This document shows positions 1-8,840 of a stretch of 64,000 nt of DNA, in pieces. The stretch is from the NCBI GenBank assembly GCA_033549365.1, contig JAWSUF010000001.1:124001-188000 (forward strand), written 5' to 3'. Each line of letters starts with the position of its first letter. The first letter of the stretch is position 1. The notes under the pieces are model-generated. The model saw nothing but the letters and a program-made list of their open reading frames with translations, did no database searches and was not told the DNA's origin. This stretch comes from Acidobacteriota bacterium. GTDB lineage: Bacteria > Acidobacteriota > Aminicenantia > Aminicenantales > Saccharicenantaceae. Both the position numbers and the translations under genes were made by a program.

Positions 1-37
1 CCAGGTTCCTGATCTTGTCCGTCACGGTCTCATTCAT
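1..37 (-). CDS. N-terminal fragment of an unidentified protein (runs off the window)
   Basis: Only the first 12 codons are present, reading M-N-E-T-V-T-D-K-I-R-N-L on the minus strand. The start at 37 is supported by a strong Shine-Dalgarno sequence (AGGAGG at 50-45 on the minus strand) seven bases upstream. The gene lies about 100 nt downstream of the rluD-type gene in the same direction, so it may belong to the same transcription unit. Twelve residues are too few to name a family. A YggS-type PLP-binding protein is conceivable from length and context, but I have no real support for it. Confidence 0.55.
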   Translation of the reverse strand, partial: MNETVTDKIRNL

Positions 38-137
38 CTCTGCGCCTCCTGATGCGGAAAATGTGTTTTCGTCCTCCAGGACCGTCGTTCTTGGAGAGGA
101 GGAAAGAGGTATATCATAATAAAAAACGGCTCCGGGC

Positions 138-1058
138 TCAAGACAAATGGCGTTCTTCCCTCAGGATTTGTTCCAGATCGGCGGGGAGTTCCGAGATGAA
201 GGTCATGGTCTCTCCCGAGCCGGGATGGACGAACGACAGCCTGTGGGCATGGAGAAAAAGCCGATGGCGCCGCCCCGGTGCTTTGCGTCGTCCGTAATGA
301 ACGTCACCTGCGATAGGATGGCCGATGGAAGACATATGAACGCGGATCTGGTGGGTCCGGCCCGTGACCGGAGCGATCTCGAGAAGGCTTGTCTCCTGAA
401 ACTCCTCGAGAACGACAAAGCGCGTCTCGGCGGACCGGGGCTTTCGGGTTTTCACGGACATGCGCTTCCCGTCCTTCCAGTGCCGTCCGAGAGGCCGATC
501 GATGACACCGCCGCACTCCGGCATGCGGCCCATGACGAGCGCCAGGTAAATCTTGTGAACCTGACGATTTCTAAACTGGGCCTGAAGAGACAGATACGCC
601 TCCCGGGTTCGGGCGACGACCAGCAGACCCGAGGTCTCCTTATCGAGGCGGTGGACGATGCCCGGCCGGTCCGGATCCCCCACTCCGGCCAGCTCGGGAT
701 ACCTGTTGAGAAGTCCGTTGGCCAGAGTCCCATCCTTGACGCCCGCTCCCGGGTGGACGACCAGACCGGAAGGTTTTTCGACAACAAGGATCCAATCGTC
801 GGAGTGACTGATCCCGAAATCGACATCCTGCGGACAAAGGCCGCTTTCCGGTTCATCGCACCAGAACAGGGACACTCTGTCCCCGGACCGGACCCGCCGG
901 GCCGGGCGAACGGGCCGATCATTCACCCGAACCCGTCCGGCTGCGGCCATCTCGTGGATTTGGGATCGGGATAATTCCGGAAGCTTTCCGGCCAGAAAAA
1001 CATCGACCCGGGCCGGGATGTCCGGCCCGGCCTCGACCCGAAACTCCTTCTCAGGCAT
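138..1058 (-). CDS. rluD: RluA/RluD-family 23S rRNA pseudouridine synthase
   Basis: This 306-residue protein converts uridines to pseudouridine in large-subunit rRNA in the cytoplasm. An S4-type RNA-binding domain occupies about residues 15-75 (RVDVFLAGKLPELSRSQI region). It is followed by the catalytic domain with the family signature HRLDKETSGLL at about 136-146, where D139 would be the catalytic aspartate. Length and domain order match RluD rather than the shorter RluA, but the exact target uridines cannot be read from sequence. The start overlaps the end of lgt by 8 bp, so it is probably translated as the last gene of the ileS-lspA-lgt-rluD unit. A GGTGG element just upstream could serve as the ribosome site. 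Confidence 0.9.
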   Translation of the reverse strand: MPEKEFRVEAGPDIPARVDVFLAGKLPELSRSQIHEMAAAGRVRVNDRPVRPARRVRSGDRVSLFWCDEPESGLCPQDVDFGISHSDDWILVVEKPSGLVVHPGAGVKDGTLANGLLNRYPELAGVGDPDRPGIVHRLDKETSGLLVVARTREAYLSLQAQFRNRQVHKIYLALVMGRMPECGGVIDRPLGRHWKDGKRMSVKTRKPRSAETRFVVLEEFQETSLLEIAPVTGRTHQIRVHMSSIGHPIAGDVHYGRRKAPGRRHRLFLHAHRLSFVHPGSGETMTFISELPADLEQILREERHLS

Positions 1059-1851
1059 CCACCCTGTTTTTTTTCAGGAAAAGAGACAGGATCAGCCCCC
1101 CGGCCAAACCGACGATCGAGAACACCTGGGAGTAAGACAGGCTCGTCAACGCCGACGCACCATGAATGAGGTAGGCCTTGTCCGGATGGTCGCCGCGGAA
1201 AAACTCGGTGACAAAACGGATGATGGAATAATTGATGATATAGAGAACGAAGACCTGGCCGTGGTAGGTTTTTCGTTTCAACGCCCAGAACAAGATGCCG
1301 AAATTCAGAAAATTCAGGGCCGCCTCGTAGAGTTGCACCGGGTGCAGGGGAATGTTGAGGGGAATTCCCGTCAATTGATGGCCGTAGGCGTTGTTGAAAA
1401 CCGTTCCCCAGGGAAGAGCGCATTCGGTTCCGTAACAGCACCCCGCGCTGAAGCATCCGATCCGGCCGAAACCGTGACCGAGGGCCAGCGCCGGTCCGAT
1501 GATATCCGCCGTTCGCCAGGTGGGGATTTTCTTTTTGTAAAAATACCAGAGAGCGAAGACCACGCCGAAGGTGAGGCCTCCCTGAAAAACGCCGCCGGAC
1601 CGGGCCAGACTGAAGAGTTCGCGGGGATTCTCGAGATAAAACGACAGGCTGCCGAAGAACAGAATGAGCTTGGCGCCGATCAGAGAAACGATGATCGTGT
1701 AAAAAGCGGCATCCATGATTCTGGGAGCGTCGAGGCCCTGTTTGCGGGCTTGAACATAGAGAAACCACAATCCCAGTCCGACGCCGACGGCCAGCAGAAG
1801 GCCGTAGGTGTGGACGGTCAGCGGTCCGATGCGGACGAGGATGGGGAACAT
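1051..1851 (-). CDS. lgt: Prolipoprotein diacylglyceryl transferase
   Basis: Lgt transfers diacylglycerol from phosphatidylglycerol to the lipobox cysteine of prolipoproteins in the inner membrane. This 266-residue protein is polytopic. It carries the family arginine motif in the variant form GRIGCFSAGCCYG, and HPVQLYEA further on, which is the conserved His/Gln/Tyr stretch. An upstream in-frame start at 1989 exists, but I chose 1851: the mature family begins MFPILVRIGPLTVHTYG, and a clear CAGGAGG ribosome site precedes it. The first 34 nt lie inside the 3' end of lspA, so the two lipoprotein-maturation enzymes are translationally linked. Confidence 0.93.
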   Translation of the reverse strand: MFPILVRIGPLTVHTYGLLLAVGVGLGLWFLYVQARKQGLDAPRIMDAAFYTIIVSLIGAKLILFFGSLSFYLENPRELFSLARSGGVFQGGLTFGVVFALWYFYKKKIPTWRTADIIGPALALGHGFGRIGCFSAGCCYGTECALPWGTVFNNAYGHQLTGIPLNIPLHPVQLYEAALNFLNFGILFWALKRKTYHGQVFVLYIINYSIIRFVTEFFRGDHPDKAYLIHGASALTSLSYSQVFSIVGLAGGLILSLFLKKNRVDA

Positions 1852-2324
1852 TCGGGTCTCCTCCTGAGATAAATCCAAACGAGAAGCAGGGCGCCCACCG
1901 TGATGCAGGAATCGGCGACATTGAAAAACGGCCAGTGGCGGCCCCGGATATGAAAGTCCAGAAAATCGATGACATATCCCCGGAACCATCTGTCGATCTG
2001 ATTTCCCAACGCCCCGGCCGCAATCAGGGACAAACTGATCCGTGTTCCTTTTTCGGACGGCGGCGTTTTAAGAAAATAGACGACGACGAAAATCAGGGCC
2101 GCAATCGAAGCCGCCTTGAGCAGAAGAAAGACCAGGGGATTGTCCGAGCGGCCCAGAAATCCGAAAATCGCGCCCTTGTTGTGAATACGCGAAATATTGA
2201 AAAATCCCGGGATGACGGTGATCGAATCATAAAGAGCGACCGTTCGATCGACGATGTGTTTGGTGATCTGGTCCGCAGCCAGACAGACGGCGGCCAGGGC
2301 TAGATAAGGCCAGGTATCCTTCAT
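1818..2324 (-). CDS. lspA: Lipoprotein signal peptidase (signal peptidase II)
   Basis: LspA cleaves the signal peptide of lipid-modified prolipoproteins in the inner membrane. The 168-residue product has four hydrophobic segments and the family blocks NKGAIFGFLG (49-58), GNQIDR (107-112), VIDFLDF (118-124) and FNVADS (134-139). The catalytic aspartate dyad is inferred as D120 and D138, 18 residues apart as in E. coli. The start at 2324 overlaps the ileS stop in an ATGA arrangement, which supports it over the longer open frame. The ileS-lspA pairing is a classical arrangement in bacteria. The C-terminus (RRRPECSPSSSASDR) is a short basic/serine tail. Confidence 0.94.
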   Translation of the reverse strand: MKDTWPYLALAAVCLAADQITKHIVDRTVALYDSITVIPGFFNISRIHNKGAIFGFLGRSDNPLVFLLLKAASIAALIFVVVYFLKTPPSEKGTRISLSLIAAGALGNQIDRWFRGYVIDFLDFHIRGRHWPFFNVADSCITVGALLLVWIYLRRRPECSPSSSASDR

Positions 2325-5098
2325 GGGGCACAACTTCCGACGGCATCCGCACAGCGGGGGCACAGGGTCGGGGCGGCTTCCCGCAGGCCGACATGCGGGG
2401 AGTAATTCCAGCACCGTTCACATTTTGCCCCGGGGGCACGCTCGATGCGAACGGAAAATTCCCCGTTCTCCCCAGGTTCGACGGCGACATCCGAAACGAT
2501 GAACATCTCCCTCAGCAGGCCGGCCCGCCTGTCGAGCAGCCCGGCCCGGGTGCCGGAAACCTTGAGAACCGCCCGGGCCTCGAGCGAATTTCCGATGTCT
2601 TTGGCCTCGCGGGCCTTTTCGATTTCCTTGAGGACGATCTCACGGATATCGAACAGTTCGCCGGCATCCCGGCCCTCCTCTTCGGACAGCCAGGTTCGCT
2701 GTTCTTTCGGAAACTCGCCGAGATGAACGGACGGCGCCTTGTCCGCGGACGCGGGGACGGCCTCCCAGGCTTCATCGGCCGTAAAGGGCAGGATGGGAGC
2801 CATGAGAATCAAGCTGTCCCTGAGGATCCGGAACATGGCCGTTTGAGCCGAGCGCCGGATGGGGTCGTCGGCGGCCGAACAATAAGATCTGTCTTTGACG
2901 ACATCGAGATAGAGGGCGCTCAAATCGACGGTGAAGAACTGGAAAAGGGTATGGAAAACGATATGGAATTCGAAGTCCCGGTAAGCCGCCAGGACCTTTT
3001 TTTTCACGTCTTCCGCTTTCTGGAGAATCCAGCGGTCGAGAAACTGAAGGTTTTCGCCCGGAACGGCATCGCGGTCCGGATCGAAATCGAACAGGTTGCC
3101 GAGAAGAAACCGCCAGGTATTGCGAATCTTGCGATAGGCGTCGACAAGCCGCTGCTCCGTTTCTTTTCCGAAACGCGCGTCTTCCCGGTAATTCAGCATG
3201 GCCGCCCAAAGCCTCAGGATCTCCGCCCCGCTTCTCTGGATAATGGCGTTCGGCTCGATGACATTGCCGAGGGATTTGGACATCGCCCGGCCCTGTTCGT
3301 CGAGAACGAACCCGTGGGTGATGCAGGTTTTGAAGGGGGACGCGCCGTCGGCGCCCGTGCCGATGAACAGTGAACTGTTGAACCAGCCGCGATATTGGTC
3401 ATGACCCTCGATATAGACATCGGCCGGCCAGCGGTGAAGGGGCCGGTCCTTAAGGATGGCGTGGCTGGCTCCCGATTCGAACCAGACGTCGAGAATATCG
3501 AAGGTCCTGGCAAAATCCCGGCCGCCGCATCCGCCGCAGGCCGTGTCCGGAGGCAGAAAATCGCTTTCGTTCCGGGTGTACCAGGCGTTCGAACCTTCAG
3601 CCGCAAAAACATCCGCCGTCCGGCGGACGACATCGGCGCTGACGAGCGGAGTGCCGCACTCCCGGCAACGGAAGGCCGGAATCGGAACGCCCCAGGATCT
3701 CTGGCGGGAAATGCACCAGTCGGGACGGTTGGCGACCATGCCGGAAATGCGCTCTTCCCCCCAGGAAGGAATCCAGCGGACGCGGCCGATCTGTTCCAGA
3801 GCGCGGTCTCTCAACCCCTGATTTTCCATGGAAATAAACCATTGTTCCGTGGCCCGGAAAATGACCGGCTTTTTGCAGCGCCAGCAGTGGGGATAACTGT
3901 GGGTGACGGCAGCTTCCCTCAGAAGGGTTCCGTCCCGAGCCATATCCGCCGTGATCAAAGGATTGGCCTCGAAGACGCTCAGACCTGCATATCGGGGAAC
4001 TTCGGCGATAAAACGGCCGTCATCGTCGACGGGGGTGTAGATATCGAATCCGTAAGCCAGACCCGTCAGATAGTCGTCATGACCATGTCCGGGCGCCGTG
4101 TGCACACATCCCGTTCCATCCTCGAGGGTGACGTATTCGGCCAGAACCAGGCGGGAGGTGCGGTCGATGAAGGGGTGGCGGGTTTCCAGATTTTCCAGTT
4201 CGCGGCCGGTCAACACCGCCAGGATCTCGGGCTCGCCCCAGCCCAGTTCGGCGGCAACCGCCGGAAGAAGTTTCCGGGCCAGGAGGACGACTTCCTCACC
4301 GATTTCGACGGCCGCATATTCCGCTTCGGGATGGAGCGCGATGGCCAGGTTGCCCGGCAGCGTCCAGGGCGTCGTCGTCCAGATGAGAACCGAGACCCGC
4401 TTTCCCGCCAGAGCAGGCGCCTTTTCCGTCAAGTCGGAGGACAGAGGAAACTTGACATAGATCGACGGCGACGTTTTGTCGCGGTATTCGATCTCGGCTT
4501 CGGCCAAGGCCGTGCGGCAACTCATGCACCAGTGGACGGGGCGCTTCCCGAGGTAGACTTCACCCGATTCAAAAAAGGCGGCCAAGGCCCTGAGGACCCC
4601 GGCTTCATAGGACGGATCCATGGTCAGGTAGGGATTGTCCCAGTCCCCCATGACGCCCAGACGCTTGAATTCCTCCCTCTGAATGTCGATGAACTTCAGG
4701 GCATAGGCGCGGCATTCGCCGCGGATGTCCGTGACGCTCATGGTTTTCTTCTTCGGACCGAGCTGCTTGTCGACATGGATTTCTATGGGAAGCCCGTGGC
4801 AATCCCAACCGGGCACATAGGGCGCCAGGAACCCCTCCATGGAACGCGAACGGACAATGAAATCTTTCAGGATCTTGTTCAGGGCCGTCCCCAAATGGAT
4901 ATGGCCGTTGGCATAAGGCGGACCGTCGTGGAGAATAAAAAGCGGACGGCCCTCGCGGGCGGCGACAATTTTCTTGTAAAGACCGGCCTCTTCCCACTTG
5001 CGGATCATGGCAGGTTCCTTCTGGGCCAGCGAAGCCTTCATGGCGAAGGGGGTCTGCGGCAGGTTGAGCGTCGCCTTCATTGCGGTCTTCTCGGACAT
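2321..5098 (-). CDS. ileS: Isoleucyl-tRNA synthetase
   Basis: This 925-residue class I aminoacyl-tRNA synthetase charges tRNA-Ile with isoleucine. The HIGH-type signature is HIHLG at about 66-70 (within DGPPYANGHIHLG), and the KMSKS loop reads AMSKSLGNVIEP. The C-terminus carries a zinc-binding CERCWNYSPHVG...CPRCADAV motif of the bacterial type. The length is close to the usual 930-940 residues, so the editing domain is present. I chose the start at 5098 (MSEKTAMKATLNLPQ) because GGAGA lies eight nt upstream. The longer open frame starts at 5149, ahead of this ribosome site. It heads the ileS-lspA-lgt-rluD unit. Confidence 0.96.
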   Translation of the reverse strand: MSEKTAMKATLNLPQTPFAMKASLAQKEPAMIRKWEEAGLYKKIVAAREGRPLFILHDGPPYANGHIHLGTALNKILKDFIVRSRSMEGFLAPYVPGWDCHGLPIEIHVDKQLGPKKKTMSVTDIRGECRAYALKFIDIQREEFKRLGVMGDWDNPYLTMDPSYEAGVLRALAAFFESGEVYLGKRPVHWCMSCRTALAEAEIEYRDKTSPSIYVKFPLSSDLTEKAPALAGKRVSVLIWTTTPWTLPGNLAIALHPEAEYAAVEIGEEVVLLARKLLPAVAAELGWGEPEILAVLTGRELENLETRHPFIDRTSRLVLAEYVTLEDGTGCVHTAPGHGHDDYLTGLAYGFDIYTPVDDDGRFIAEVPRYAGLSVFEANPLITADMARDGTLLREAAVTHSYPHCWRCKKPVIFRATEQWFISMENQGLRDRALEQIGRVRWIPSWGEERISGMVANRPDWCISRQRSWGVPIPAFRCRECGTPLVSADVVRRTADVFAAEGSNAWYTRNESDFLPPDTACGGCGGRDFARTFDILDVWFESGASHAILKDRPLHRWPADVYIEGHDQYRGWFNSSLFIGTGADGASPFKTCITHGFVLDEQGRAMSKSLGNVIEPNAIIQRSGAEILRLWAAMLNYREDARFGKETEQRLVDAYRKIRNTWRFLLGNLFDFDPDRDAVPGENLQFLDRWILQKAEDVKKKVLAAYRDFEFHIVFHTLFQFFTVDLSALYLDVVKDRSYCSAADDPIRRSAQTAMFRILRDSLILMAPILPFTADEAWEAVPASADKAPSVHLGEFPKEQRTWLSEEEGRDAGELFDIREIVLKEIEKAREAKDIGNSLEARAVLKVSGTRAGLLDRRAGLLREMFIVSDVAVEPGENGEFSVRIERAPGAKCERCWNYSPHVGLREAAPTLCPRCADAVGSCAP

Positions 5099-5128
5099 CG
5101 GTTTCTCCGGACTATAAATTATCCCGGT

Positions 5129-5158
5129 ATTATAGACCAGGTTCCCCATTTACACCAA
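5129..5158 (-). promoter_or_regulatory. Candidate promoter for the ileS operon
   Basis: On the minus strand a consensus -10 box TATAAT occupies 5134-5129. A weak -35 (TTGGTG, 5158-5153) lies 18 nt upstream. The predicted transcript would start near 5122, giving a leader of about 24 nt that contains the GGAGA ribosome site. Such a short leader leaves no room for a T-box. Confidence 0.45.
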
Positions 5159-5225
5159 ACGACAAGGATCCTCAATCCCAATTCCCGATCAGGCTTCCAT
5201 GAGTTACCGGGGAATGCCCGGAACT

Positions 5226-6809
5226 CTACGATCCGTTGACGATATAGTGCGATCCCCGGCTGACCGGATTGCTCAATGCGGCATGGGTGACCATGAGGGC
5301 GACCTGGATGCCGTGCTTGAGTCCGACGACGGACGGTTCCATGCGGGCTTGACGGTAAAATTTCTCAATCCTGTGACGCAGGTACTCGAGGTCGGCCCGG
5401 GCTCTGTCGAGCCGCTTCCGGGTTCGGATGATGCCGGCATAGTTCCACATGGTGGAACGGATGGTCAGCCAATCCTGGTTGACCAAAGCGGGATCGACCT
5501 CCTCCTCTTTTTTCGGATAGTACCAGCGATGAATGCCTGAAGGCTTGACGGGAAGCGCGGCCGGGCTGTTTTCCGCGATGTGGCGTCCGGCCCGGATGCC
5601 CCAGACCAGACCTTCAAGAAGAGACGTCGAGGCCAGGCGGTTGGCGCCGTGGAGACCAGTGCAGGAAACCTCACCGACGGCGTAAAGGCCGGCCAGCGAC
5701 GTTCGCCCCCATTCATCCGCCATGACGCCTCCGCAACAGTAGTGCGCCGCCGGAACAACAGGAATGGGTTCCCGGGTGATATCGATGCCGTATCTCCGGC
5801 AGGTTTTGTAAATATTGGGAAACCGCTTGCGGATGTCGACCCGGGCATAGGAATGGAGATCCAGCAGGACATAGGCCGAATCCGTATTGACCATTTCCTC
5901 GTAAATGGCCCGGGTGACTTCGTCGCGGGGAGCCAGTTCTTTCTGCTTAGTGTATTTTTCCATGAAGGTTTTGCCGTCACGGGTTTTCAGACGGGCTCCC
6001 TCGCCGCGGACGGTTTCGGAAATTAAAAATCCGTCGACATCGCGGTGGTAGAGGGATGTCGGGTGAAACTGGATGTATTCCATATTGACGATGCGCGCTC
6101 CGGCCCGAAGGGCCATGGCATACCCTCCGCCGTCGGCCGATCGCGGGTTGGACGTGTAAAGGAAAACACCCCCGCATCCGCCTGTGGCCAGAACCGTCCG
6201 GGGGGCGAAAAATCTCTTGACGCGGCCGGTGGCGTTCTCCAGAACATAGGCGCCCAAACAGACGGGATCGCGGTAATAGGCAATGGGATCCTGCGAATGG
6301 TGGGGAACGGACAGAAGATCCACGGCGGTGTGGCCGGGATAAAGACGGACATGGGGATTTGACCGAAGAGCCTGGATGAACTTTTCCTCAATGGTTTGAC
6401 CGGTCGTGTCCTTGACATGCAGAATGCGGCGGCGGCTGTGACCGGCTTCCTGGGCATAGTCGAGCGTGCCCGGGGCGCTCCGCGAAAAGGGAATGGCCAA
6501 TTCGCCGATCAGGATGTCCTCGACTTTCTTCTTTCCTTCCCGGGCCAGAAGGGCGACCGCATCGGGATTGTTAATGCCGTCGCCGGCCTCGATGATATCT
6601 TCCTGTAGAAGCTCGGGGAAGTCGTCCAGGCCGAGAGAGACAATGCCGCCCTGGGCATAGTAGGTGTTGGATTCCCGGAGTTCTCCGTTTTTGGCGATCA
6701 CGGCGACATTCAGACCGGCACGGGAGGCTTCCAAAGCCGCACTCGCTCCGGCGATGCCGCAACCGATCACAAGAACATCGGCATGGATGTCTTCTCTGTT
6801 GTCTTTCAT
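5226..6809 (-). CDS. nadB: L-aspartate oxidase
   Basis: NadB is a flavoprotein that oxidises L-aspartate to iminoaspartate, the first step of de novo NAD synthesis. The 527-residue product opens with an FAD-binding GCGIAGASAALEAS motif near residue 17. It has the substrate-side blocks HPTSLYHRDVDGFLISE and RGEGARL and the C-terminal FAD contact STSLLEGLVWG. Length and motif order match NadB and distinguish it from the succinate dehydrogenase flavoprotein. It overlaps the end of nadC by 4 bp (ATGA), with GAGGATGAG as the ribosome site. No nadA (quinolinate synthase) gene is visible in this window. Confidence 0.95.
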   Translation of the reverse strand: MKDNREDIHADVLVIGCGIAGASAALEASRAGLNVAVIAKNGELRESNTYYAQGGIVSLGLDDFPELLQEDIIEAGDGINNPDAVALLAREGKKKVEDILIGELAIPFSRSAPGTLDYAQEAGHSRRRILHVKDTTGQTIEEKFIQALRSNPHVRLYPGHTAVDLLSVPHHSQDPIAYYRDPVCLGAYVLENATGRVKRFFAPRTVLATGGCGGVFLYTSNPRSADGGGYAMALRAGARIVNMEYIQFHPTSLYHRDVDGFLISETVRGEGARLKTRDGKTFMEKYTKQKELAPRDEVTRAIYEEMVNTDSAYVLLDLHSYARVDIRKRFPNIYKTCRRYGIDITREPIPVVPAAHYCCGGVMADEWGRTSLAGLYAVGEVSCTGLHGANRLASTSLLEGLVWGIRAGRHIAENSPAALPVKPSGIHRWYYPKKEEEVDPALVNQDWLTIRSTMWNYAGIIRTRKRLDRARADLEYLRHRIEKFYRQARMEPSVVGLKHGIQVALMVTHAALSNPVSRGSHYIVNGS

Positions 6810-7651
6810 GTCTCATCCTCGAATTCCAGGCTGATGTCCACGGACCGATAAGAATGGGTCAGGGCCCCTACAGAGATGAAGTCGACACCCAGCCGGGCGA
6901 CGTCCCGGGCTTTTTCCGGCGTTATTTTTCCGGAAACCTCGAGCGGCACACGTCCGGCGACAAATTCCACGGCCTCCCGGATGCGCTCCGGGGTCATATT
7001 ATCCAGCATGATGACATCCGCACCGGCGGCCAGAGCTTCGCGGACTCCGGCCGGGTCCGTGACTTCGACCTCGATCCGCGTATCCCGCCCCGTCTTTTCC
7101 CGGACACGCCGGACGGCCTCGGAAATGCTTCCGGCAACCTGGAGATGATTGTCCTTTATCAGCGCCATGTCGGACAGGCTGAAACGGTGGTTGGCGCCGC
7201 CGCCCATCCGGACGGCGTATTTTTCAAGCAACCGGAGTCCCGGGGTCGTCTTTCGTGTGTCCAGAATCTTCGCTCCCGTCCCCTCGACGGCGCGGACATA
7301 GCGGCGTGTTTCCGTGGCTATTCCGGACAGCCTCTGGAGAAAATTCAGGGCCGTTCGTTCGGCTTTGAGAAGCGACAGCGAACGGCCGTCGACCCGGGCC
7401 AGGATGTCTCCGGACCGGAACGCGGCGCCGTCGGCCGCATGGTCCGTGAACAGGACTTCGGGATCGATCCGATCGAAGACTCTTCGGGCCACATCCAAAC
7501 CGGCCAGAACACCGTCTTCCTTGGCCAGAAAAACGGCTTCGGCCCGGTCTTCCGGGGAAACAATGCTTTCGGAGGTGACATCGCCTTGGGGCAGGTCTTC
7601 CAGAAGAGCGGTCCGGATCACCGCATCGAAATCTTTGTTGTTGAGCTTCAC
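6806..7651 (-). CDS. nadC: Nicotinate-nucleotide pyrophosphorylase (carboxylating), leaderless GTG start
   Basis: NadC converts quinolinate and PRPP to nicotinate mononucleotide in NAD synthesis. The 281-residue protein has the family blocks RKTTPGLR, HRFSLSDMALIKDNH and EVEVTD (substrate-phosphate and PRPP binding). It begins with GTG at 7651. No Shine-Dalgarno sequence precedes this codon. A near-perfect promoter (TTGACT, 17 nt, TATAAT) ends 7 nt before it, so transcription is predicted to begin at or next to the start codon. nadB follows with a 4-bp overlap. Confidence 0.95.
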   Translation of the reverse strand: MKLNNKDFDAVIRTALLEDLPQGDVTSESIVSPEDRAEAVFLAKEDGVLAGLDVARRVFDRIDPEVLFTDHAADGAAFRSGDILARVDGRSLSLLKAERTALNFLQRLSGIATETRRYVRAVEGTGAKILDTRKTTPGLRLLEKYAVRMGGGANHRFSLSDMALIKDNHLQVAGSISEAVRRVREKTGRDTRIEVEVTDPAGVREALAAGADVIMLDNMTPERIREAVEFVAGRVPLEVSGKITPEKARDVARLGVDFISVGALTHSYRSVDISLEFEDET

Positions 7652-7658
7652 GCCGACG

Positions 7659-7687
7659 ATTATAGGTTGTCACCCGGCATGAGTCAA
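7659..7687 (-). promoter_or_regulatory. Promoter of nadC-nadB, predicted to give a leaderless mRNA
   Basis: On the minus strand, -35 TTGACT (7687-7682), a 17-nt spacer and -10 TATAAT (7664-7659) match the sigma70 consensus at 11 of 12 positions. The last base of the -10 is followed by 7 nt (7658-7652) and then the GTG start of nadC at 7651. The usual initiation point therefore falls on the start codon. Confidence 0.75.
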
Positions 7688-7787
7688 CGCGGCTCTCTCA
7701 CGGCGCGGGATAGACCCGACGCCTTAAGGCCGTCCGCGGCCGGGCCGGATCCCAAAAAAGTAGGCAGGACGGGCCGTTTCGAGTAAA

Positions 7788-8840
7788 ATGGGTTCTGAAA
7801 TGACATCCCGAACAAAAAAAATCATCACGCTGGCCGTTTCGGCCGTTGTCTCGATTCTGCTGATCGGCATCCTCATCTCCCGCATTGAAACCCGGGATCT
7901 GGTCCGGACCATCCGGGACATTCATCGTCCGGCCCTGGCCGCCTATATTGCGGCCGCCCTGGCCGGCGCCGGCCTCCGGGCCTGGCGTTATAAGATCCTC
8001 CTCCATCCGCGCACGATCTCCTGGCCCGACATCCTGATGGTCACCTTCATCCGAAACAGCTTTGTCGATCTTCTGCCGGCACGCATCGGTTCCCTGTCGT
8101 TCATCCTGATCATGAACCGCCGCTTGGGGTTTCCTTTCGAATCCGCGACATCGGCGTTTCTCGCCTCCCTTGTTCTGGATTTCATCACACTCGGACCTTT
8201 TGTCATCCTGGCCGCAGCCGTTGTCGGCCTGGGCACCTCGCCGCTGGCCTCCCCTATTCTGGCGGGGCTGGGTGCGGCTTTTTCGGCCGTTTTCATCATC
8301 ATTCTGATCGAACTTCCCCGATTCATCGACCTCTTCACATCTGTTTTCGGCAAAGTCCTTTCCCTATTCCGCCTCGATGCGCGGGCCTGGGCCGTCATGT
8401 TCCGGGAAAAGCTCCGGGCCACCTCTCTTTCGCTCAAGGATCTGAAAAAACGGCGCATCGACATCCCCCTCTTCGGCCTGTCGTTTCTGATTCGGGGCGC
8501 CAAGTACGCGGCGCTGTCTTTTCTGGTCCTGGCCTTGCTCCATTCCCACGGCGTGTCCTTCGCCGAATTCGGGTTTTTCAAACTCATCCTGGGCGTCACG
8601 GGCGCGGAACTGACCTCCGTCCTTCCCGTCAAAGGATTGGCCGGATTCGGCACCTGGGAGGCCGCCTGGGCCCTGACGTTCAGTCTCATGGGCATCGACG
8701 AAGGCCTGGCCATCATCAGCGGCCTGGGCGTCCATCTTCTGACCAATGTTTTCGAATACTCCCTCGGCATCGCCAGTTTGATCATCCTCCTTTTTCCCTG
8801 GCTGAGGCGATCCGCCCGCCGCAAACCCGAAGAGACATGA
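7788..8840 (+). CDS. Flippase-like integral membrane protein (UPF0104 / LPG synthase TM family)
   Basis: This 350-residue protein has about eight hydrophobic segments. It matches the lysylphosphatidylglycerol-synthase transmembrane/UPF0104 family, for example in RAWRYKILLHPRTISWPDI, the segment NSFVDLLPARIGSLSF and, near the C-terminus, ELTSVLPVKGLAGFGTWE. Family members move lipids or lipid-linked sugars across membranes, but the substrate here is unknown. No domain for amino-acid transfer to lipid is attached. The start is uncertain: ATG at 7788 or at 7800, neither with a convincing ribosome site. The gene overlaps tldD by 4 bp (ATGA), so the three downstream genes form one unit. Confidence 0.8.
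   Translation: MGSEMTSRTKKIITLAVSAVVSILLIGILISRIETRDLVRTIRDIHRPALAAYIAAALAGAGLRAWRYKILLHPRTISWPDILMVTFIRNSFVDLLPARIGSLSFILIMNRRLGFPFESATSAFLASLVLDFITLGPFVILAAAVVGLGTSPLASPILAGLGAAFSAVFIIILIELPRFIDLFTSVFGKVLSLFRLDARAWAVMFREKLRATSLSLKDLKKRRIDIPLFGLSFLIRGAKYAALSFLVLALLHSHGVSFAEFGFFKLILGVTGAELTSVLPVKGLAGFGTWEAAWALTFSLMGIDEGLAIISGLGVHLLTNVFEYSLGIASLIILLFPWLRRSARRKPEET

Noticed and set aside
5099-5160. T-box leader upstream of ileS
   Set aside because: The predicted leader is about 24 nt, far too short for a T-box, and no T-box consensus is seen.
3395-5239. 614-codon open frame on the plus strand opposite ileS
   Set aside because: It is fully antisense to ileS, which has intact family motifs. Long antisense frames are common in this GC-rich sequence and this one has no recognisable domain.
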